DNA of 64,000 bases, from the NCBI GenBank assembly GCA_024655905.1, contig JANLFP010000004.1:145643-209642 (forward strand), given 5' to 3'. Source of the DNA: Tepidanaerobacteraceae bacterium. GTDB taxonomy: Bacteria > Bacillota > Thermosediminibacteria > Thermosediminibacterales > Tepidanaerobacteraceae. Below the pieces are notes generated by a model. That model ran no database searches. It had not been told where the DNA came from and worked only from the letters and a program-made list of their open reading frames with translations. Both the position numbers and the translations under genes were made by a program. Position 1 is the stretch's first letter, and the number at the start of each line of letters is the position of its first letter. Shown piece after piece: positions 51,219-60,509 of this stretch.

Positions 51219-52040
51219 TCAGTTTTCCTTTCGATGGAATAATTGTAAATGAGCGTTTTCAACAACTTTTTCTATATTTATTATTCCATTCTGTCTTGGA
51301 ATTTTTTTAAACCATCCTAAAAACTCAATATTTCCACGCGGGCCGGTAATAGGTGAAAAATCTATACCCCATTCGAAAAAATTGTTTTGATTGGCGCTTT
51401 TTATGACTCTAGCAATTGCTTTTTTATGCAAGTCCCGCTTCCTTACCACACCGTTCTTGCCGACATCTTTTCTCTCGACTTCAAACTGAGGTTTTATTAA
51501 TACCACTAAATCCCCTTCAATTTTTAATAAATTATAAAATGTATTAAAAACTACAGAAAGAGATATGAAAGAAAGATCGGCAGTTATAATGTCCACTACC
51601 TGTCCTATATCCTCAAGCTTTAAATAACGTACATTGGTTTTTTCCATTACTACTACTCTTGGGTCGTTTCTTAACCGGTAATCAAGTTGACCATAACCCA
51701 CATCTACAGCAAAAACTCTTTTGGCGCCGTTTTTTAAAAGGCAGTCTGTAAAACCTCCAGTGGAAGCCCCGGCATCTATAATGACTTTATCTTTGGGCTT
51801 TACGTCAAAAACTGAAAGAGCTTTTTCCAGTTTCAATCCACCTCTACTGACAAAAGGCATTGCCTTGCCTTTTACTTCGATATCAACATCCATGCTTACC
51901 ATGGTTCCAGGTTTATCAATCATCCTGCCATTTATATAAATCTTGCCTGACATAATTTCTGCTTTTGCTCTTTCTCTGCTGGGAAAGCATCCTCTTTGAA
52001 CTAAAAGCATATCCAGTCTTTCTTTTGGGCTGCGCATCAT
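51219..52040 (-). CDS. tlyA: TlyA family rRNA 2'-O-methyltransferase
   Basis: About 273 residues. N-terminal S4 domain (RLDMLLVQRGCFPSRERAKAE shown for location in part) and FtsJ-like SAM domain with DAGASTGGFTDCLL and the K-D-K-E set (DVGYGQLDYRL, ITADLSFIS, VLIKPQFEV). The exact start (52052, 52046 or 52040) is uncertain; GGGG precedes all. Follows oapA by 15 nt. Confidence 0.94.
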   Translation of the reverse strand: MMRSPKERLDMLLVQRGCFPSRERAKAEIMSGKIYINGRMIDKPGTMVSMDVDIEVKGKAMPFVSRGGLKLEKALSVFDVKPKDKVIIDAGASTGGFTDCLLKNGAKRVFAVDVGYGQLDYRLRNDPRVVVMEKTNVRYLKLEDIGQVVDIITADLSFISLSVVFNTFYNLLKIEGDLVVLIKPQFEVERKDVGKNGVVRKRDLHKKAIARVIKSANQNNFFEWGIDFSPITGPRGNIEFLGWFKKIPRQNGIINIEKVVENAHLQLFHRKEN

Positions 52041-52055
52041 TACCATCCCCAAATA

Positions 52056-52688
52056 TTACTTGCTACTATAGTTGCCTGAAAAAAAATCAATTCCTAATTC
52101 TTTTTTCAATATATATAAAAAGAAAGCTACATTGTAAACTATTCTTTTTGAATTTTTTAAGGCAATTCCTTTCCCTATAGCTTTGCCACCTATAGTCAAA
52201 GTTGAGATGGCCGCTGCTACAAGAATACTTACAACCGTTTCATTTATGCTCTTTGCTGCAACAAGTGTTTTTATCACAATGGCAGCACCTGCTGTGCCGC
52301 TTATTATACCACAAATGTCTCCAACTACATCATTACAAAAATTTGATACAATATCTGCGTTGCGTATCAATTTTACTGCTTCTTTTCCACCGGGAACTTT
52401 ATCTGCAGCCATGGCATGAAAAGGAGTTTCACTGGCTGAAGTAACGGAAATGCCTATAATGTCAAATAAAATACCTATTATTATTATTAAGAGCAGTAGA
52501 AAAACAGAAAATATTGTATTTGCCTTATTCAAAATGGTTTCCGATATAAAACTAAAAAAAACGGACAACGCAAAAGCTAGGAAAAAAACCCGATATACCC
52601 ATTTTGCTTTTGTGTTTCCGCCAATTTCAATATTCTTTCCTTTTCTTTTTGTTTTCCCGGAACTATTCTTTTTTGAGCAAGGACTCAA
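52056..52688 (-). CDS. oapA: OLE-associated protein A (OapA)
   Basis: 210 residues, about four membrane segments (KAKWVYRVFFLAFALSVFF, FSVFLLLLIIIIGILFDII region, then weaker ones near 120-165). Family segment DIIGISVTSASETPFHAMAAD. OapA binds OLE RNA and brings it to the membrane in Bacillus halodurans, where the complex matters for cold, alcohol and Mg stress. Start is TTG at 52688 with a perfect AGGAGG 7 nt upstream. The OLE RNA lies directly upstream in the same transcript. Confidence 0.9.
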   Translation of the reverse strand: MSPCSKKNSSGKTKRKGKNIEIGGNTKAKWVYRVFFLAFALSVFFSFISETILNKANTIFSVFLLLLIIIIGILFDIIGISVTSASETPFHAMAADKVPGGKEAVKLIRNADIVSNFCNDVVGDICGIISGTAGAAIVIKTLVAAKSINETVVSILVAAAISTLTIGGKAIGKGIALKNSKRIVYNVAFFLYILKKELGIDFFSGNYSSK

Positions 52689-52711
52689 CTTTAAACCTCC
52701 TGCGCATTTAC

Positions 52712-53317
52712 CGAAACAGGTGGCAGTGAATTGAGTAAATTTTGCGGCTTAGGTCCAGCTGGATTTCCCAGGAAGGCATCTCGTCGTCGCCGACAAGACG
52801 GTTCCCCTTTAAGCCCGCCTTTGCCATGTCGCCATAAGCAATGCTAGATTACCACTTAGTCCACACTGTAATCCTCAATTCACTTCCATATGGAACAGTC
52901 TAGGGGTTTTCCCCACCAAAATCCATCTTCCCTTAGCCTCTTTTGCAAAAAGGGTTTCAAAGGGTATCCCCTAAGACTCAAATTGGCCAATTTAAGTCTT
53001 AGCCTAAATGCCTTTTTCCACCCTTTTCGCTTCAAGGCAGGCTACACTGCACCCAACATGTAATCGAATGCAGGTTCACACCCCAAGCCATAACTACTAA
53101 AAATTATCAGTTACAAACTTGGGTCTCCACGGAAGTAGGGTCAACGCCCACATGCCATTGCAGATCGCCCCATCTTCCTTACTCCCAGCACCAACCCCCG
53201 ACTGGGCGTCGGCAGCCAGCACCAGGAACTTCATCGATGTGCCCTTGACGGATTTTTAGCCCCGCCTTCAGGGAAGCGATTTTGACTAGAATACTGTACC
53301 ACCTGTTTTTCGATTCG
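52712..53317 (-). ncRNA. ole: OLE RNA (ornate, large, extremophilic)
   Basis: A 600-nt non-coding, GC-richer region in a 754-nt gap between ispA and oapA. The ends pair: minus-strand ACAGGTGG...CAGT near 53307-53293 with ACTG-CCACCTGT at 52727-52714, closing one large structure. Inside, an 8-bp stem with a GCGA tetraloop (52779-52798) and a long hairpin around 52972-53004 are visible. Place and partner protein match the known OLE locus (ispA, OLE, oapA, tlyA). No ORF of note in it. A promoter stands at its 5' end. Confidence 0.92.
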
Positions 53318-53323
53318 AAATTT

Positions 53324-53352
53324 ATTATATCATAAAAAAAAATCACCTTCAA
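53324..53352 (-). promoter_or_regulatory. Sigma-A promoter of the OLE-oapA transcript
   Basis: TTGAAG (53352-53347), 17-nt spacer, TATAAT (53329-53324); the predicted start is near 53317, just before the terminal stem of the OLE RNA. Confidence 0.75.
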
Positions 53353-53442
53353 ACCGATAATAAGCTCCTATTAGCCAAAAAGAAAGGCTTAAAAACATAT
53401 AACCTGTTTATTATCAATGCTGAACTATGATTAGCCCAATAC

Positions 53443-54330
53443 CTAATATCGTCTTTCTTTCAAAAACTCAATCAGCTGGATAAAAAACCAATTGTTATCA
53501 AACGATGATATTAAATCTTTGGCTTCCTTACAAAGTTTTTCGACCATTTGAAGCGATTCATCATAACCGAATAAGGAAGGAAATGTGTTCTTATTATTCT
53601 TAGCATCACTACCAACTCGTTTTCCAATTAATTTTTCATCGCCATTTATATCCAGTATGTCATCAATTATCTGGAACAATAAACCAATTCTTTCCCCGTA
53701 ATCATCAATTGTTTTTAAATCTGACTCTGAAGCTTCAGCCAGCCTGGCGCCCGACCATAGTGACGCACTTATCAGGCAACCGGTTTTATGCCTGTCAATA
53801 TATAGCAGGGTTTGTTCATCTATATCTTTGCCAGAAGCATCAATATCAACAGCCTGACCTCCTACCATCCCAAGACTTCCTGCTGCTTTCGAAATTCTGT
53901 CAATAACATCGAGTACAGCTTGCAAAGATATGCCGCTTATTGCAGAGTTTCTTGCAATAATGGAAAAGGCATCGGTCAATAAAGCATCCCCTGCAAGAAG
54001 TGCCATAGCTTCTCCAAAAACCTTATGACACGTGGGTTTTCCTCGCCGTAAATCGTCATTATCCATAACCGGCAGATCGTCATGGATAAGGGAATATGTA
54101 TGTATCATTTCTATACCGCAGGCTGTGGGAATTACTTTTTCGAATGATAATCCAAAAAGTTTTGCACTCTCCATGACTAATATCGGTCTTATTCTTTTTC
54201 CCCCGGCCATAACACTGTAACGTAATGCCTGATGCAATCTTTTCGGAAAAGCTTCTCGGGGTAAATAAAAGTCAAGAGCTGCATCCACTATTTCTGCTTT
54301 CTGTTTAAGTAATTTTTGAAATTCATCCAA
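53443..54330 (-). CDS. ispA: Polyprenyl (farnesyl) diphosphate synthase
   Basis: 295 residues. First Asp-rich motif DDLPVMDNDDLRRG, second motif FQIIDDILD; GGKRIRPIL near residue 45 binds IPP. Start TTG at 54330 with a close GGGAG; overlaps xseB by 8 nt. A dxs gene, common next to ispA, is absent; OLE takes its place. Confidence 0.95.
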   Translation of the reverse strand: MDEFQKLLKQKAEIVDAALDFYLPREAFPKRLHQALRYSVMAGGKRIRPILVMESAKLFGLSFEKVIPTACGIEMIHTYSLIHDDLPVMDNDDLRRGKPTCHKVFGEAMALLAGDALLTDAFSIIARNSAISGISLQAVLDVIDRISKAAGSLGMVGGQAVDIDASGKDIDEQTLLYIDRHKTGCLISASLWSGARLAEASESDLKTIDDYGERIGLLFQIIDDILDINGDEKLIGKRVGSDAKNNKNTFPSLFGYDESLQMVEKLCKEAKDLISSFDNNWFFIQLIEFLKERRY

Positions 54331-54562
54331 TTTCTCCCAAGCCTCCGTTAAATTCTTTTAATGAGATATTTCCGTTCAAGTCTTTAACAAGCACTTCTAT
54401 TTTACCTTCGGCTTCATCCAGTATCTTCGAACAAATTTTTGTAAGTTTGATTCCTTCTTCAAAGAGAGCCAAAGCTTCCTCCAGCGTTAGATCGCCCTTT
54501 TCAAGTCTTGCTGTGATTGTTTCCAGTTTGTTTATAGCTTCTTCATATCTATAATCCGTCAT
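54323..54562 (-). CDS. xseB: Exodeoxyribonuclease VII small subunit
   Basis: 79 residues from ATG 54562 (GGAAAAG upstream). Two-helix protein with YEEAINKLETITARLEKG and LTLEEALALFEEG. Start lies against the xseA stop. Confidence 0.93.
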   Translation of the reverse strand: MTDYRYEEAINKLETITARLEKGDLTLEEALALFEEGIKLTKICSKILDEAEGKIEVLVKDLNGNISLKEFNGGLGEIG

Positions 54563-54563
54563 T

Positions 54564-55775
54564 TTAATCACTTTTCCTTTCCTTACCTTTGATCTTGCAT
54601 ATAAGTCTTCCATCGGAAAGCGTTATTAAAACCATATCATCAAGATTAACATCGTCTATTTTTTTAATTACTTTAAAACCATCTGCATTCTGGCAGATGC
54701 TGTATCCTCTTTGAAGCACAGAAAGAGGATTTAAAGCCTGAAGTTTGTCTATATTAGTTTTAAATTTCACTTTTTTATCTTCCAATAGGATTTCCATATT
54801 TCTAAAAAAATTTCTTAACTGCCTGTCCATTTCCATTCTATAATTTAATATTATATTCTGGGCTTTTGTAAAGGTTGAAGATTTTCGTAGATATTCCAGC
54901 TTTTGTCTTTTTAAATTAATGCTATGGATAGTCGCATTAATTATACGGTTCTTTACCTGCCTCATTTCGTCCCGCAAAATATTTCTTTCGGGGACCACCA
55001 TCTCTCCTGCAGCGGACGGTGTGGGAGCCCTTTTATCGGCTACAAAATCAGCTATAGTAAAATCAGTTTCATGGCCAACAGCCGATATTATCGGAATTTT
55101 TGAGCCGTATATAGATCTAGCTACTTTCTCCTCGTTAAAAGCCCAAAGCTCCTCAATAGATCCCCCGCCCCGCGCCACTATAATAACCTCAACTCCTTCG
55201 ATGTTATTTAAATCGCTAATGGCGGAACATATACTATTGGCTGCATCTTTTCCCTGGACGAGAGTAGGTGCAATAACAATGTTTGCACTTGGAAACCTTC
55301 TTCTTATGACAGTTAGCATATCCCTGACTGCAGCTCCAGTTAGCGAAGTAACCAAACCTATTTTATGAGGCATGAATGGAATGGGTCTTTTTCTTTCGGC
55401 ATCAAAAAGTCCTTCTTTTTCTAGTTTGTTTTTTAACTTTTCAAAAGCAACATGCAATTCTCCAATACCATCAGGTTCCATATCTTCAACATACAGTTGA
55501 TACTCACCAGTTTTATCAAAAACGCTAATTCTCCCGAAAGCTATGACTTTAATACCATTCTCCGGGGTGAAGCCAAGCAATATATTGCTGCTTTTGAACA
55601 TAATACAACGGATTTGTGACTTTTCATCTTTTAGAGTAAAATACATATGGCCTGATATGTGATGCTTAAAATTGGAAATTTCACCTCTTATATATATCTT
55701 TTGAAGCAAATCATTGGATTCTATCATGTTTTTTATTATCTGAGTTACTTCGCTGACGCAAAAAACCGGTTCCAA
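54564..55775 (-). CDS. xseA: Exodeoxyribonuclease VII large subunit
   Basis: 403 residues. N-terminal OB fold (VTQIIKNMIES; RGEISNFKHHISGHMYF) and catalytic domain with ARGGGSIEELWAFN and AVGHETDFTI. TTG start at 55775 with GGGGGG upstream; its first 65 nt overlap the 3' end of nusB. Confidence 0.96.
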   Translation of the reverse strand: MEPVFCVSEVTQIIKNMIESNDLLQKIYIRGEISNFKHHISGHMYFTLKDEKSQIRCIMFKSSNILLGFTPENGIKVIAFGRISVFDKTGEYQLYVEDMEPDGIGELHVAFEKLKNKLEKEGLFDAERKRPIPFMPHKIGLVTSLTGAAVRDMLTVIRRRFPSANIVIAPTLVQGKDAANSICSAISDLNNIEGVEVIIVARGGGSIEELWAFNEEKVARSIYGSKIPIISAVGHETDFTIADFVADKRAPTPSAAGEMVVPERNILRDEMRQVKNRIINATIHSINLKRQKLEYLRKSSTFTKAQNIILNYRMEMDRQLRNFFRNMEILLEDKKVKFKTNIDKLQALNPLSVLQRGYSICQNADGFKVIKKIDDVNLDDMVLITLSDGRLICKIKGKERKSD

Positions 55776-56196
55776 TCTTTTCCCCCCGAAATCTATTTCC
55801 TGTTTCTTCTTTTATCACTCTGCCTAGCAATCCATTAATATATTTATACGACTTTTCATCGCAGTATTTTTTTGACATATCAACAGCTTCGTTTATGGAA
55901 ACACTGTTAGGAATATCATCGCAAAATAGTATTTCATAAATTGCCAGCCTGAGAATATTCCTATCGGTACTGGAAATTCTATCCAGAGACCAAGCGGATG
56001 AATATTTTTGAATGATATTATCTATTACATTGATATTATCAATAGTACCCCTTACCTCTTTAAATACAAAATCATACTGTTCCTTATCGAGATTCTTTGA
56101 CAGCACTATTTCTGCTGCCTCATCAATAGAGTTCCCGCCTTCATGGATAGCATATAACATTTTAAACGCCATCTCTCGCGCCTTTCTTCTGCTCAA
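55711..56196 (-). CDS. nusB: Transcription antitermination factor NusB
   Basis: 161 residues from the TTG at 56196 (AGGAGAG 8 nt upstream), giving the usual start SRRKAREMAFKMLYAI. C-terminal family motif SVSINEAVDMSKKYCDEKS and YINGLLGRV. About 20 extra residues at the end overlap xseA. Confidence 0.94.
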   Translation of the reverse strand: MSRRKAREMAFKMLYAIHEGGNSIDEAAEIVLSKNLDKEQYDFVFKEVRGTIDNINVIDNIIQKYSSAWSLDRISSTDRNILRLAIYEILFCDDIPNSVSINEAVDMSKKYCDEKSYKYINGLLGRVIKEETGNRFRGEKIGTGFLRQRSNSDNKKHDRIQ

Positions 56197-56209
56197 AAAA
56201 AACACTCTC

Positions 56210-56431
56210 CTATTTGGCACCCGGAGGCAAAATTTTATCCAGGTAATCTCTTATACTCATCTTATTTTCAAATAATTCGCCTGTAAAATATCCGACTGCG
56301 GCTGAAAATACTATAAATAATGTTTTAAAAAAACCGAAGACTAATATTATTATGCCTATTAAAAGACCCAGCATAGCTCCCAAAATTTTCCCCTTATGCT
56401 TCCAAAAATCATCATTAGAAAAATAATCCAC
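56210..56431 (-). CDS. DUF2273 small membrane protein
   Basis: 73 residues with two adjacent hydrophobic helices (LGAMLGLLIGIIILVFGFF; TLFIVFSAAVGYFTGEL). Regular companion of AmaP and Asp23 in Firmicutes envelope-stress operons. Confidence 0.88.
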   Translation of the reverse strand: MDYFSNDDFWKHKGKILGAMLGLLIGIIILVFGFFKTLFIVFSAAVGYFTGELFENKMSIRDYLDKILPPGAK

Positions 56432-56444
56432 TTTATTTCCCCCC

Positions 56445-56984
56445 CTATTTTACCATACGTTGTTTAATGTTGGGATTAAAAATATTATCCACCCTCACAT
56501 TAATATCATTCACTGTTATTCCAGCTGTAGTCTCTATATAATTTTTTATAGATTTTTGAAGCGTAGAGGATAATTCTGGAATAACGATATCATAATTTAC
56601 CACTAGATTCAGCAGAACCGAAATGCCATTTGCCTTTTTTTTGATTCGCACCTTTACATCCTTAACATTTTCTACATCATGGGTAATTTTCGATATAAGA
56701 TTTTCTATGGCATTTAGGGAAACGCTGACATTACCAAGGTCGCCTGTATGTATCATTGCCTCAGTAAAATGCCTTGACTTTATTCCGGATAAAAGCAACT
56801 TTAAGCTTATCAGCATTACAGCCAAGCCAACTGCCCCAATCTCCCACCGCCCATAAAAAACAGCAAGTCTTGCCCAAAGAACATCCAATGAAATCATTCT
56901 TGCGGAAAAAAGAATGAGCAATATCGATGCTAATGCCACACATGCGGTATAGATAGTTAAAATAATTCTGTCTAATATATTCAT
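56445..56984 (-). CDS. amaP: Alkaline shock response membrane anchor protein AmaP
   Basis: 179 residues. Two N-terminal helices (IILTIYTACVALASILLIL; WEIGAVGLAVMLISLKLLL) then an Asp23-like soluble domain. It tethers Asp23 to the membrane. Confidence 0.9.
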   Translation of the reverse strand: MNILDRIILTIYTACVALASILLILFSARMISLDVLWARLAVFYGRWEIGAVGLAVMLISLKLLLSGIKSRHFTEAMIHTGDLGNVSVSLNAIENLISKITHDVENVKDVKVRIKKKANGISVLLNLVVNYDIVIPELSSTLQKSIKNYIETTAGITVNDINVRVDNIFNPNIKQRMVK

Positions 56985-57011
56985 TTTCGAACTCCTTTCT
57001 AAGGAAATTAA

Positions 57012-57031
57012 CCCCCTGAACCATCAGGGGG
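57012..57031 (-). terminator. GC-rich hairpin after the Asp23 gene
   Basis: CCCCCTGA with TCAGGGGG, 8 bp, 4-nt loop; poor T tract (TTAATTT), so it may be a partial terminator that adjusts Asp23 to AmaP ratio. Confidence 0.6.
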
Positions 57032-57037
57032 CATTAA

Positions 57038-57430
57038 TCATTTTACCCTGCTTTCTTCCTCTTTCACCGGCTGACCGAAATTTACTCCTTGGACATGAAT
57101 ATTTACTTCAACAACTGAAAGACCCGTCATGTTTTCTATGGCTTTTTTTACATTTTCTTGGACATTCCAGGCCACTTCAGGTATACGCACGCCATAATTT
57201 ACTATGATGTATAAATCTACTGCAGCCTCCTTTTCTCCAACCTCGACTTTAACTCCTTTTGAAAGATTTTTTCGACCTAAAATTTCCGCTATGCCACCTA
57301 CGATACCACCGCTCATACCTGCTACCCCTTCCACTTCAGTGGCAGCAAGACCAGCGATAATACCAACCACTTCATCTGCTATTTTTATAGAACCTTTATC
57401 GCTGCTACTTTCAATTTTATCATTTTCCAT
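57038..57430 (-). CDS. Asp23/Gls24 family envelope stress protein
   Basis: 130 residues from ATG 57430 (GGAGGGG upstream). Family core IKIADEVVGIIAGLAATEVEG (in part) and VDLYIIVNYGVRIPEVAWNVQ. Soluble, held at the membrane by AmaP. Confidence 0.93.
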   Translation of the reverse strand: MENDKIESSSDKGSIKIADEVVGIIAGLAATEVEGVAGMSGGIVGGIAEILGRKNLSKGVKVEVGEKEAAVDLYIIVNYGVRIPEVAWNVQENVKKAIENMTGLSVVEVNIHVQGVNFGQPVKEEESRVK

Positions 57431-57486
57431 TCTATTCCCCTCCAAGTAATCTCTACCTTTTTGCTTTTATTATAACAGATATAACA

Positions 57487-57514
57487 GAAAAAAAAAAGCA
57501 TTACATAATTGCTT
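57487..57514 (-). terminator. spoIIIA operon terminator
   Basis: Short AAGCA/TGCTT stem followed by ten T on the minus strand, right after spoIIIAH. Confidence 0.65.
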
Positions 57515-57522
57515 ATAAACTT

Positions 57523-58074
57523 TCATTTTCTCTCAATGATTGTAATTTTATCTATAGGTATATTTGTTGCTTTTGTTACTATATCTGTAATTTGAGCGAT
57601 TTGCTTGGGTAAAAGCCCCGATGCCTTTATAACCACATTAGCATTATCGTTTGACACAAATATTACAGCATCCTCGAAGCCTTTAGCCTTAATCAGGTTT
57701 TCAACCATCATTTCTTTCTCCACTCTTTGAGATAAAGCTATAAGATCTTTTTGAGCCTGATCTCTTGATTCGCTGGAAGCATTGGCATTGTTTATTAATT
57801 CCCTTAAGTAATCTGCTTCCTGGCTTCTAAGGCGATCTCTTTCAAGTTTATAATCTATAAAAAAATCACTTTGATTTCCTTTTTTAGCCATTTCAGGGTC
57901 GTTTTTTTGCGTTAATTGTGTTTGAGATATTGCTTTTTCCGAATCATTTGATATGGGATTTTTTTCATAAACCACTTTTGGGAGATTTCCTGAAAACATC
58001 ATGTAAACAGAAAGCAGAAAAATAGAGGCAAAAAATATTATCAGAAGCGTTCTCTTTCTCAATAAAAATGCCAT
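57523..58074 (-). CDS. spoIIIAH: Stage III sporulation protein AH
   Basis: 183 residues, N-terminal membrane helix (LLIIFFASIFLLSVYMMF), coiled coil, and C-terminal ring-building EscJ/PrgK-like domain. Pairs with SpoIIQ across the septum. Confidence 0.94.
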   Translation of the reverse strand: MAFLLRKRTLLIIFFASIFLLSVYMMFSGNLPKVVYEKNPISNDSEKAISQTQLTQKNDPEMAKKGNQSDFFIDYKLERDRLRSQEADYLRELINNANASSESRDQAQKDLIALSQRVEKEMMVENLIKAKGFEDAVIFVSNDNANVVIKASGLLPKQIAQITDIVTKATNIPIDKITIIERK

Positions 58075-58092
58075 TTTTCTTCCTCCTCCAAA

Positions 58093-58683
58093 TTATTTTT
58101 GCAATACTTTAATTTTATATACGGGAATATCCAGCACCGTAGACGTGGCTCTTGTTATTTGGTCGATAATTCTTGATGACGAAGCTCCTTCGGCTACGAT
58201 AAGCACGCCTTTAATGGCGGGAGTGGACTTTTTTACCAGCAGAGGTTCATCATCTCCCCCCTTTTGCAGCAGAACTACCTGTCTGTTTGATTGCGTTTCG
58301 ATTGTCGATCTAATCCCTCCTTCACCGTCTTTTTCTTCTGATGTTTTTTGATTGTTAATTGTGTTATAAGCCGGTTCTACCATTACCTCGTTTTCCAGAG
58401 TAATCATTACATTTACATCGCCGACATCAATAACTTTCTTCAGAACATCAGCCAGGTGTTTCTCCAACTTTTCCTCATATGATTGTTCTGATGCATTTTG
58501 AACAGGAGTAACGTTAATGTTCTGTATATCGCCGGATTGAGAACGCCTTGGCGACTCAGTAAATTTAGAGAGTGATAAAAATAAAAAGCCAATTGCAAAA
58601 ATAATTATGAGGTTGAAAATTGCTTTGTTCCTTGGGTTTTTAAGAAAGTTGAGAATAGCTTCAATATTTTGCCGTTCAACCAT
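58093..58683 (-). CDS. spoIIIAG: Stage III sporulation protein AG
   Basis: 196 residues, one membrane helix (FNLIIIFAIGFLFLSL) and a ring-forming domain with SSRIIDQITRATSTVLDIP; forms the large feeding-tube ring between mother cell and forespore. Confidence 0.94.
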   Translation of the reverse strand: MVERQNIEAILNFLKNPRNKAIFNLIIIFAIGFLFLSLSKFTESPRRSQSGDIQNINVTPVQNASEQSYEEKLEKHLADVLKKVIDVGDVNVMITLENEVMVEPAYNTINNQKTSEEKDGEGGIRSTIETQSNRQVVLLQKGGDDEPLLVKKSTPAIKGVLIVAEGASSSRIIDQITRATSTVLDIPVYKIKVLQK

Positions 58684-59318
58684 TATTCTCCCTCCAATTG
58701 TAATTTGATAATATTTTCTGGAATACCTAATTCTGTCTGTAAATATTTTTTCAACTCAATAAGGTCATCTTTATAATCTAATGAATTTCTATTATTGGAT
58801 TCATTTTTATCAATTTTATCGAATTTTACAGAAACTTTCTGAATGTTATTTTTATCTTGCACATTGCTTTTTATTTTAGATATGGGTTTCAAAGATAACG
58901 ATATGTTGACAATTCTTCCAAAATCACTTCTTTCATTTTGTTCTACAATTTCCAAGTTAATATTTTTAACTTCAAATATGTTTTTTTCATTTATGTGATT
59001 CTTTATCAATGATATAAGGTTGTCTTTGTATTGTTTTATAATAAGCTCATTATTAATTTTTTTTATATTATCGGCTTTTTTTGTGATTTCTGCCTGGCTT
59101 ATCAATTGAGTATTGAAATTAATATTATATCCGCTGAAAAAGTTTTCTTTATGAAATAGACCCAGCAGTGGATTTATAATTGATATCATAACGACAAGAC
59201 CCAACAGAACCCTGGCGTACCGTAAATACTTATCGCCGGGTAGAAGAAAGTCTACGACAGTAGTAAATATTACTACTAGAATTATTTGCTTGATCCATGA
59301 ACTCAGAACGCTAAGCAT
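58683..59318 (-). CDS. spoIIIAF: Stage III sporulation protein AF
   Basis: 211 residues, two N-terminal helices (IILVVIFTTVVDFLLPG; LLGLVVMISIINPLLGLF) then a ring-type domain. Confidence 0.92.
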   Translation of the reverse strand: MLSVLSSWIKQIILVVIFTTVVDFLLPGDKYLRYARVLLGLVVMISIINPLLGLFHKENFFSGYNINFNTQLISQAEITKKADNIKKINNELIIKQYKDNLISLIKNHINEKNIFEVKNINLEIVEQNERSDFGRIVNISLSLKPISKIKSNVQDKNNIQKVSVKFDKIDKNESNNRNSLDYKDDLIELKKYLQTELGIPENIIKLQLEGE

Positions 59319-59324
59319 GCCTCG

Positions 59325-60494
59325 TCACCTCATCATAACTGCAATATTGCCTGCGGCCAATATGACTGTTATTGCTACAAAAAACATTATGGCTACAGAA
59401 GCCACAGAAATGAAAATCAACATCAATGAATTTGCCATATCGTTTAAACATCTTACCATTGATTCCTCTCCCAGTGGTTGTATAATTGCTCCTGACATTT
59501 TATATATAATAACTAAGGAAAGTATTTTTAAAACTGGAAAAATTGTAATCAAAAATACGATGAGCATGCCGACAAATCCAATGGCATTTTTTAAAATCAA
59601 AGAGCAACCAACTATTGTATCCACTGTATCCGAGAAAATTCCACCAACAATCGGGATGAAATTTTTTGAAGCAAACTTTGCCGTCCTTACAGCCACACCA
59701 TCAATAGTAGCCGAAGCTGCTCCATTAACAACTAAAATACCGAGAAAAACGCTCAGGAAAAGCCCCAATAAAAAAATACAAATTTGCTTTAAAAATGAAG
59801 CCAATAAAGAAACATGAAATCTATCAGAAAAACTGTTGACAAGACCAAGAACTGCAGTGAAAAAAATAACAGGCAAGAGGACATCCTTTATCCAGGTACT
59901 TGCTGCCGATACCCCTATGAAAATTAAAGGATTTAACACAGCCACCGAGGTAATTCCGCCTGTTGATGCCAACAAAGCTAATATAGTAGGGAGCAATGCT
60001 TGTATAAAACTCACCATTTCTTCTATAGTTTCCTTGCCAACTCTAATAGCCGCAGAAAAACTTTGAATAGCTATAATTGCTAGAATTAGATATATTACAC
60101 TGTATGTAACTTTTCCTACATTGTCGTTTTCAAAGGCACTGTTTATATTTCTCAAAACTGCACAGATTATTGAAAGGGCAATCAACTGGCTTAAGAGTAC
60201 ATAATTTAAAGAAATCTCTCTTAAAATAAATCTTGCAGAACCGTTTATAATTTTCCTAAAATCATATCCCCTTCCGCTACGCATAATTTTTATCATATCC
60301 TTTAACTCATATTGGGGAATATAATTTTCATAGGTTTTATTGATTCTCTCAATAAATGCATCAATATCACTGAGATCCATTTTTTGTAATTGTTCATCTA
60401 TTAATTCTTCATTCATGTCATCAGCTAGAGTCGAATGTGAAAAACAAAACATTGTAAATATCAAAATCGCAATAATAAAAATACATTTTTTCAC
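59325..60494 (-). CDS. spoIIIAE: Stage III sporulation protein AE
   Basis: 389 residues, signal-like N-terminus and about eight membrane helices; family segment VGGIFSDTVDTIVGCSLILKN. Largest membrane component of the SpoIIIA channel. Confidence 0.95.
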   Translation of the reverse strand: MKKCIFIIAILIFTMFCFSHSTLADDMNEELIDEQLQKMDLSDIDAFIERINKTYENYIPQYELKDMIKIMRSGRGYDFRKIINGSARFILREISLNYVLLSQLIALSIICAVLRNINSAFENDNVGKVTYSVIYLILAIIAIQSFSAAIRVGKETIEEMVSFIQALLPTILALLASTGGITSVAVLNPLIFIGVSAASTWIKDVLLPVIFFTAVLGLVNSFSDRFHVSLLASFLKQICIFLLGLFLSVFLGILVVNGAASATIDGVAVRTAKFASKNFIPIVGGIFSDTVDTIVGCSLILKNAIGFVGMLIVFLITIFPVLKILSLVIIYKMSGAIIQPLGEESMVRCLNDMANSLMLIFISVASVAIMFFVAITVILAAGNIAVMMR

Positions 60495-60509
60495 TAAATT
60501 TCTCCCCTT

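Noticed and set aside
52700-53320. Possible rRNA or tmRNA fragment in the GC-richer gap before ispA
   Set aside because: No rRNA or tmRNA signature; ends pair as a single structure and the neighbour is oapA, so OLE RNA explains it.
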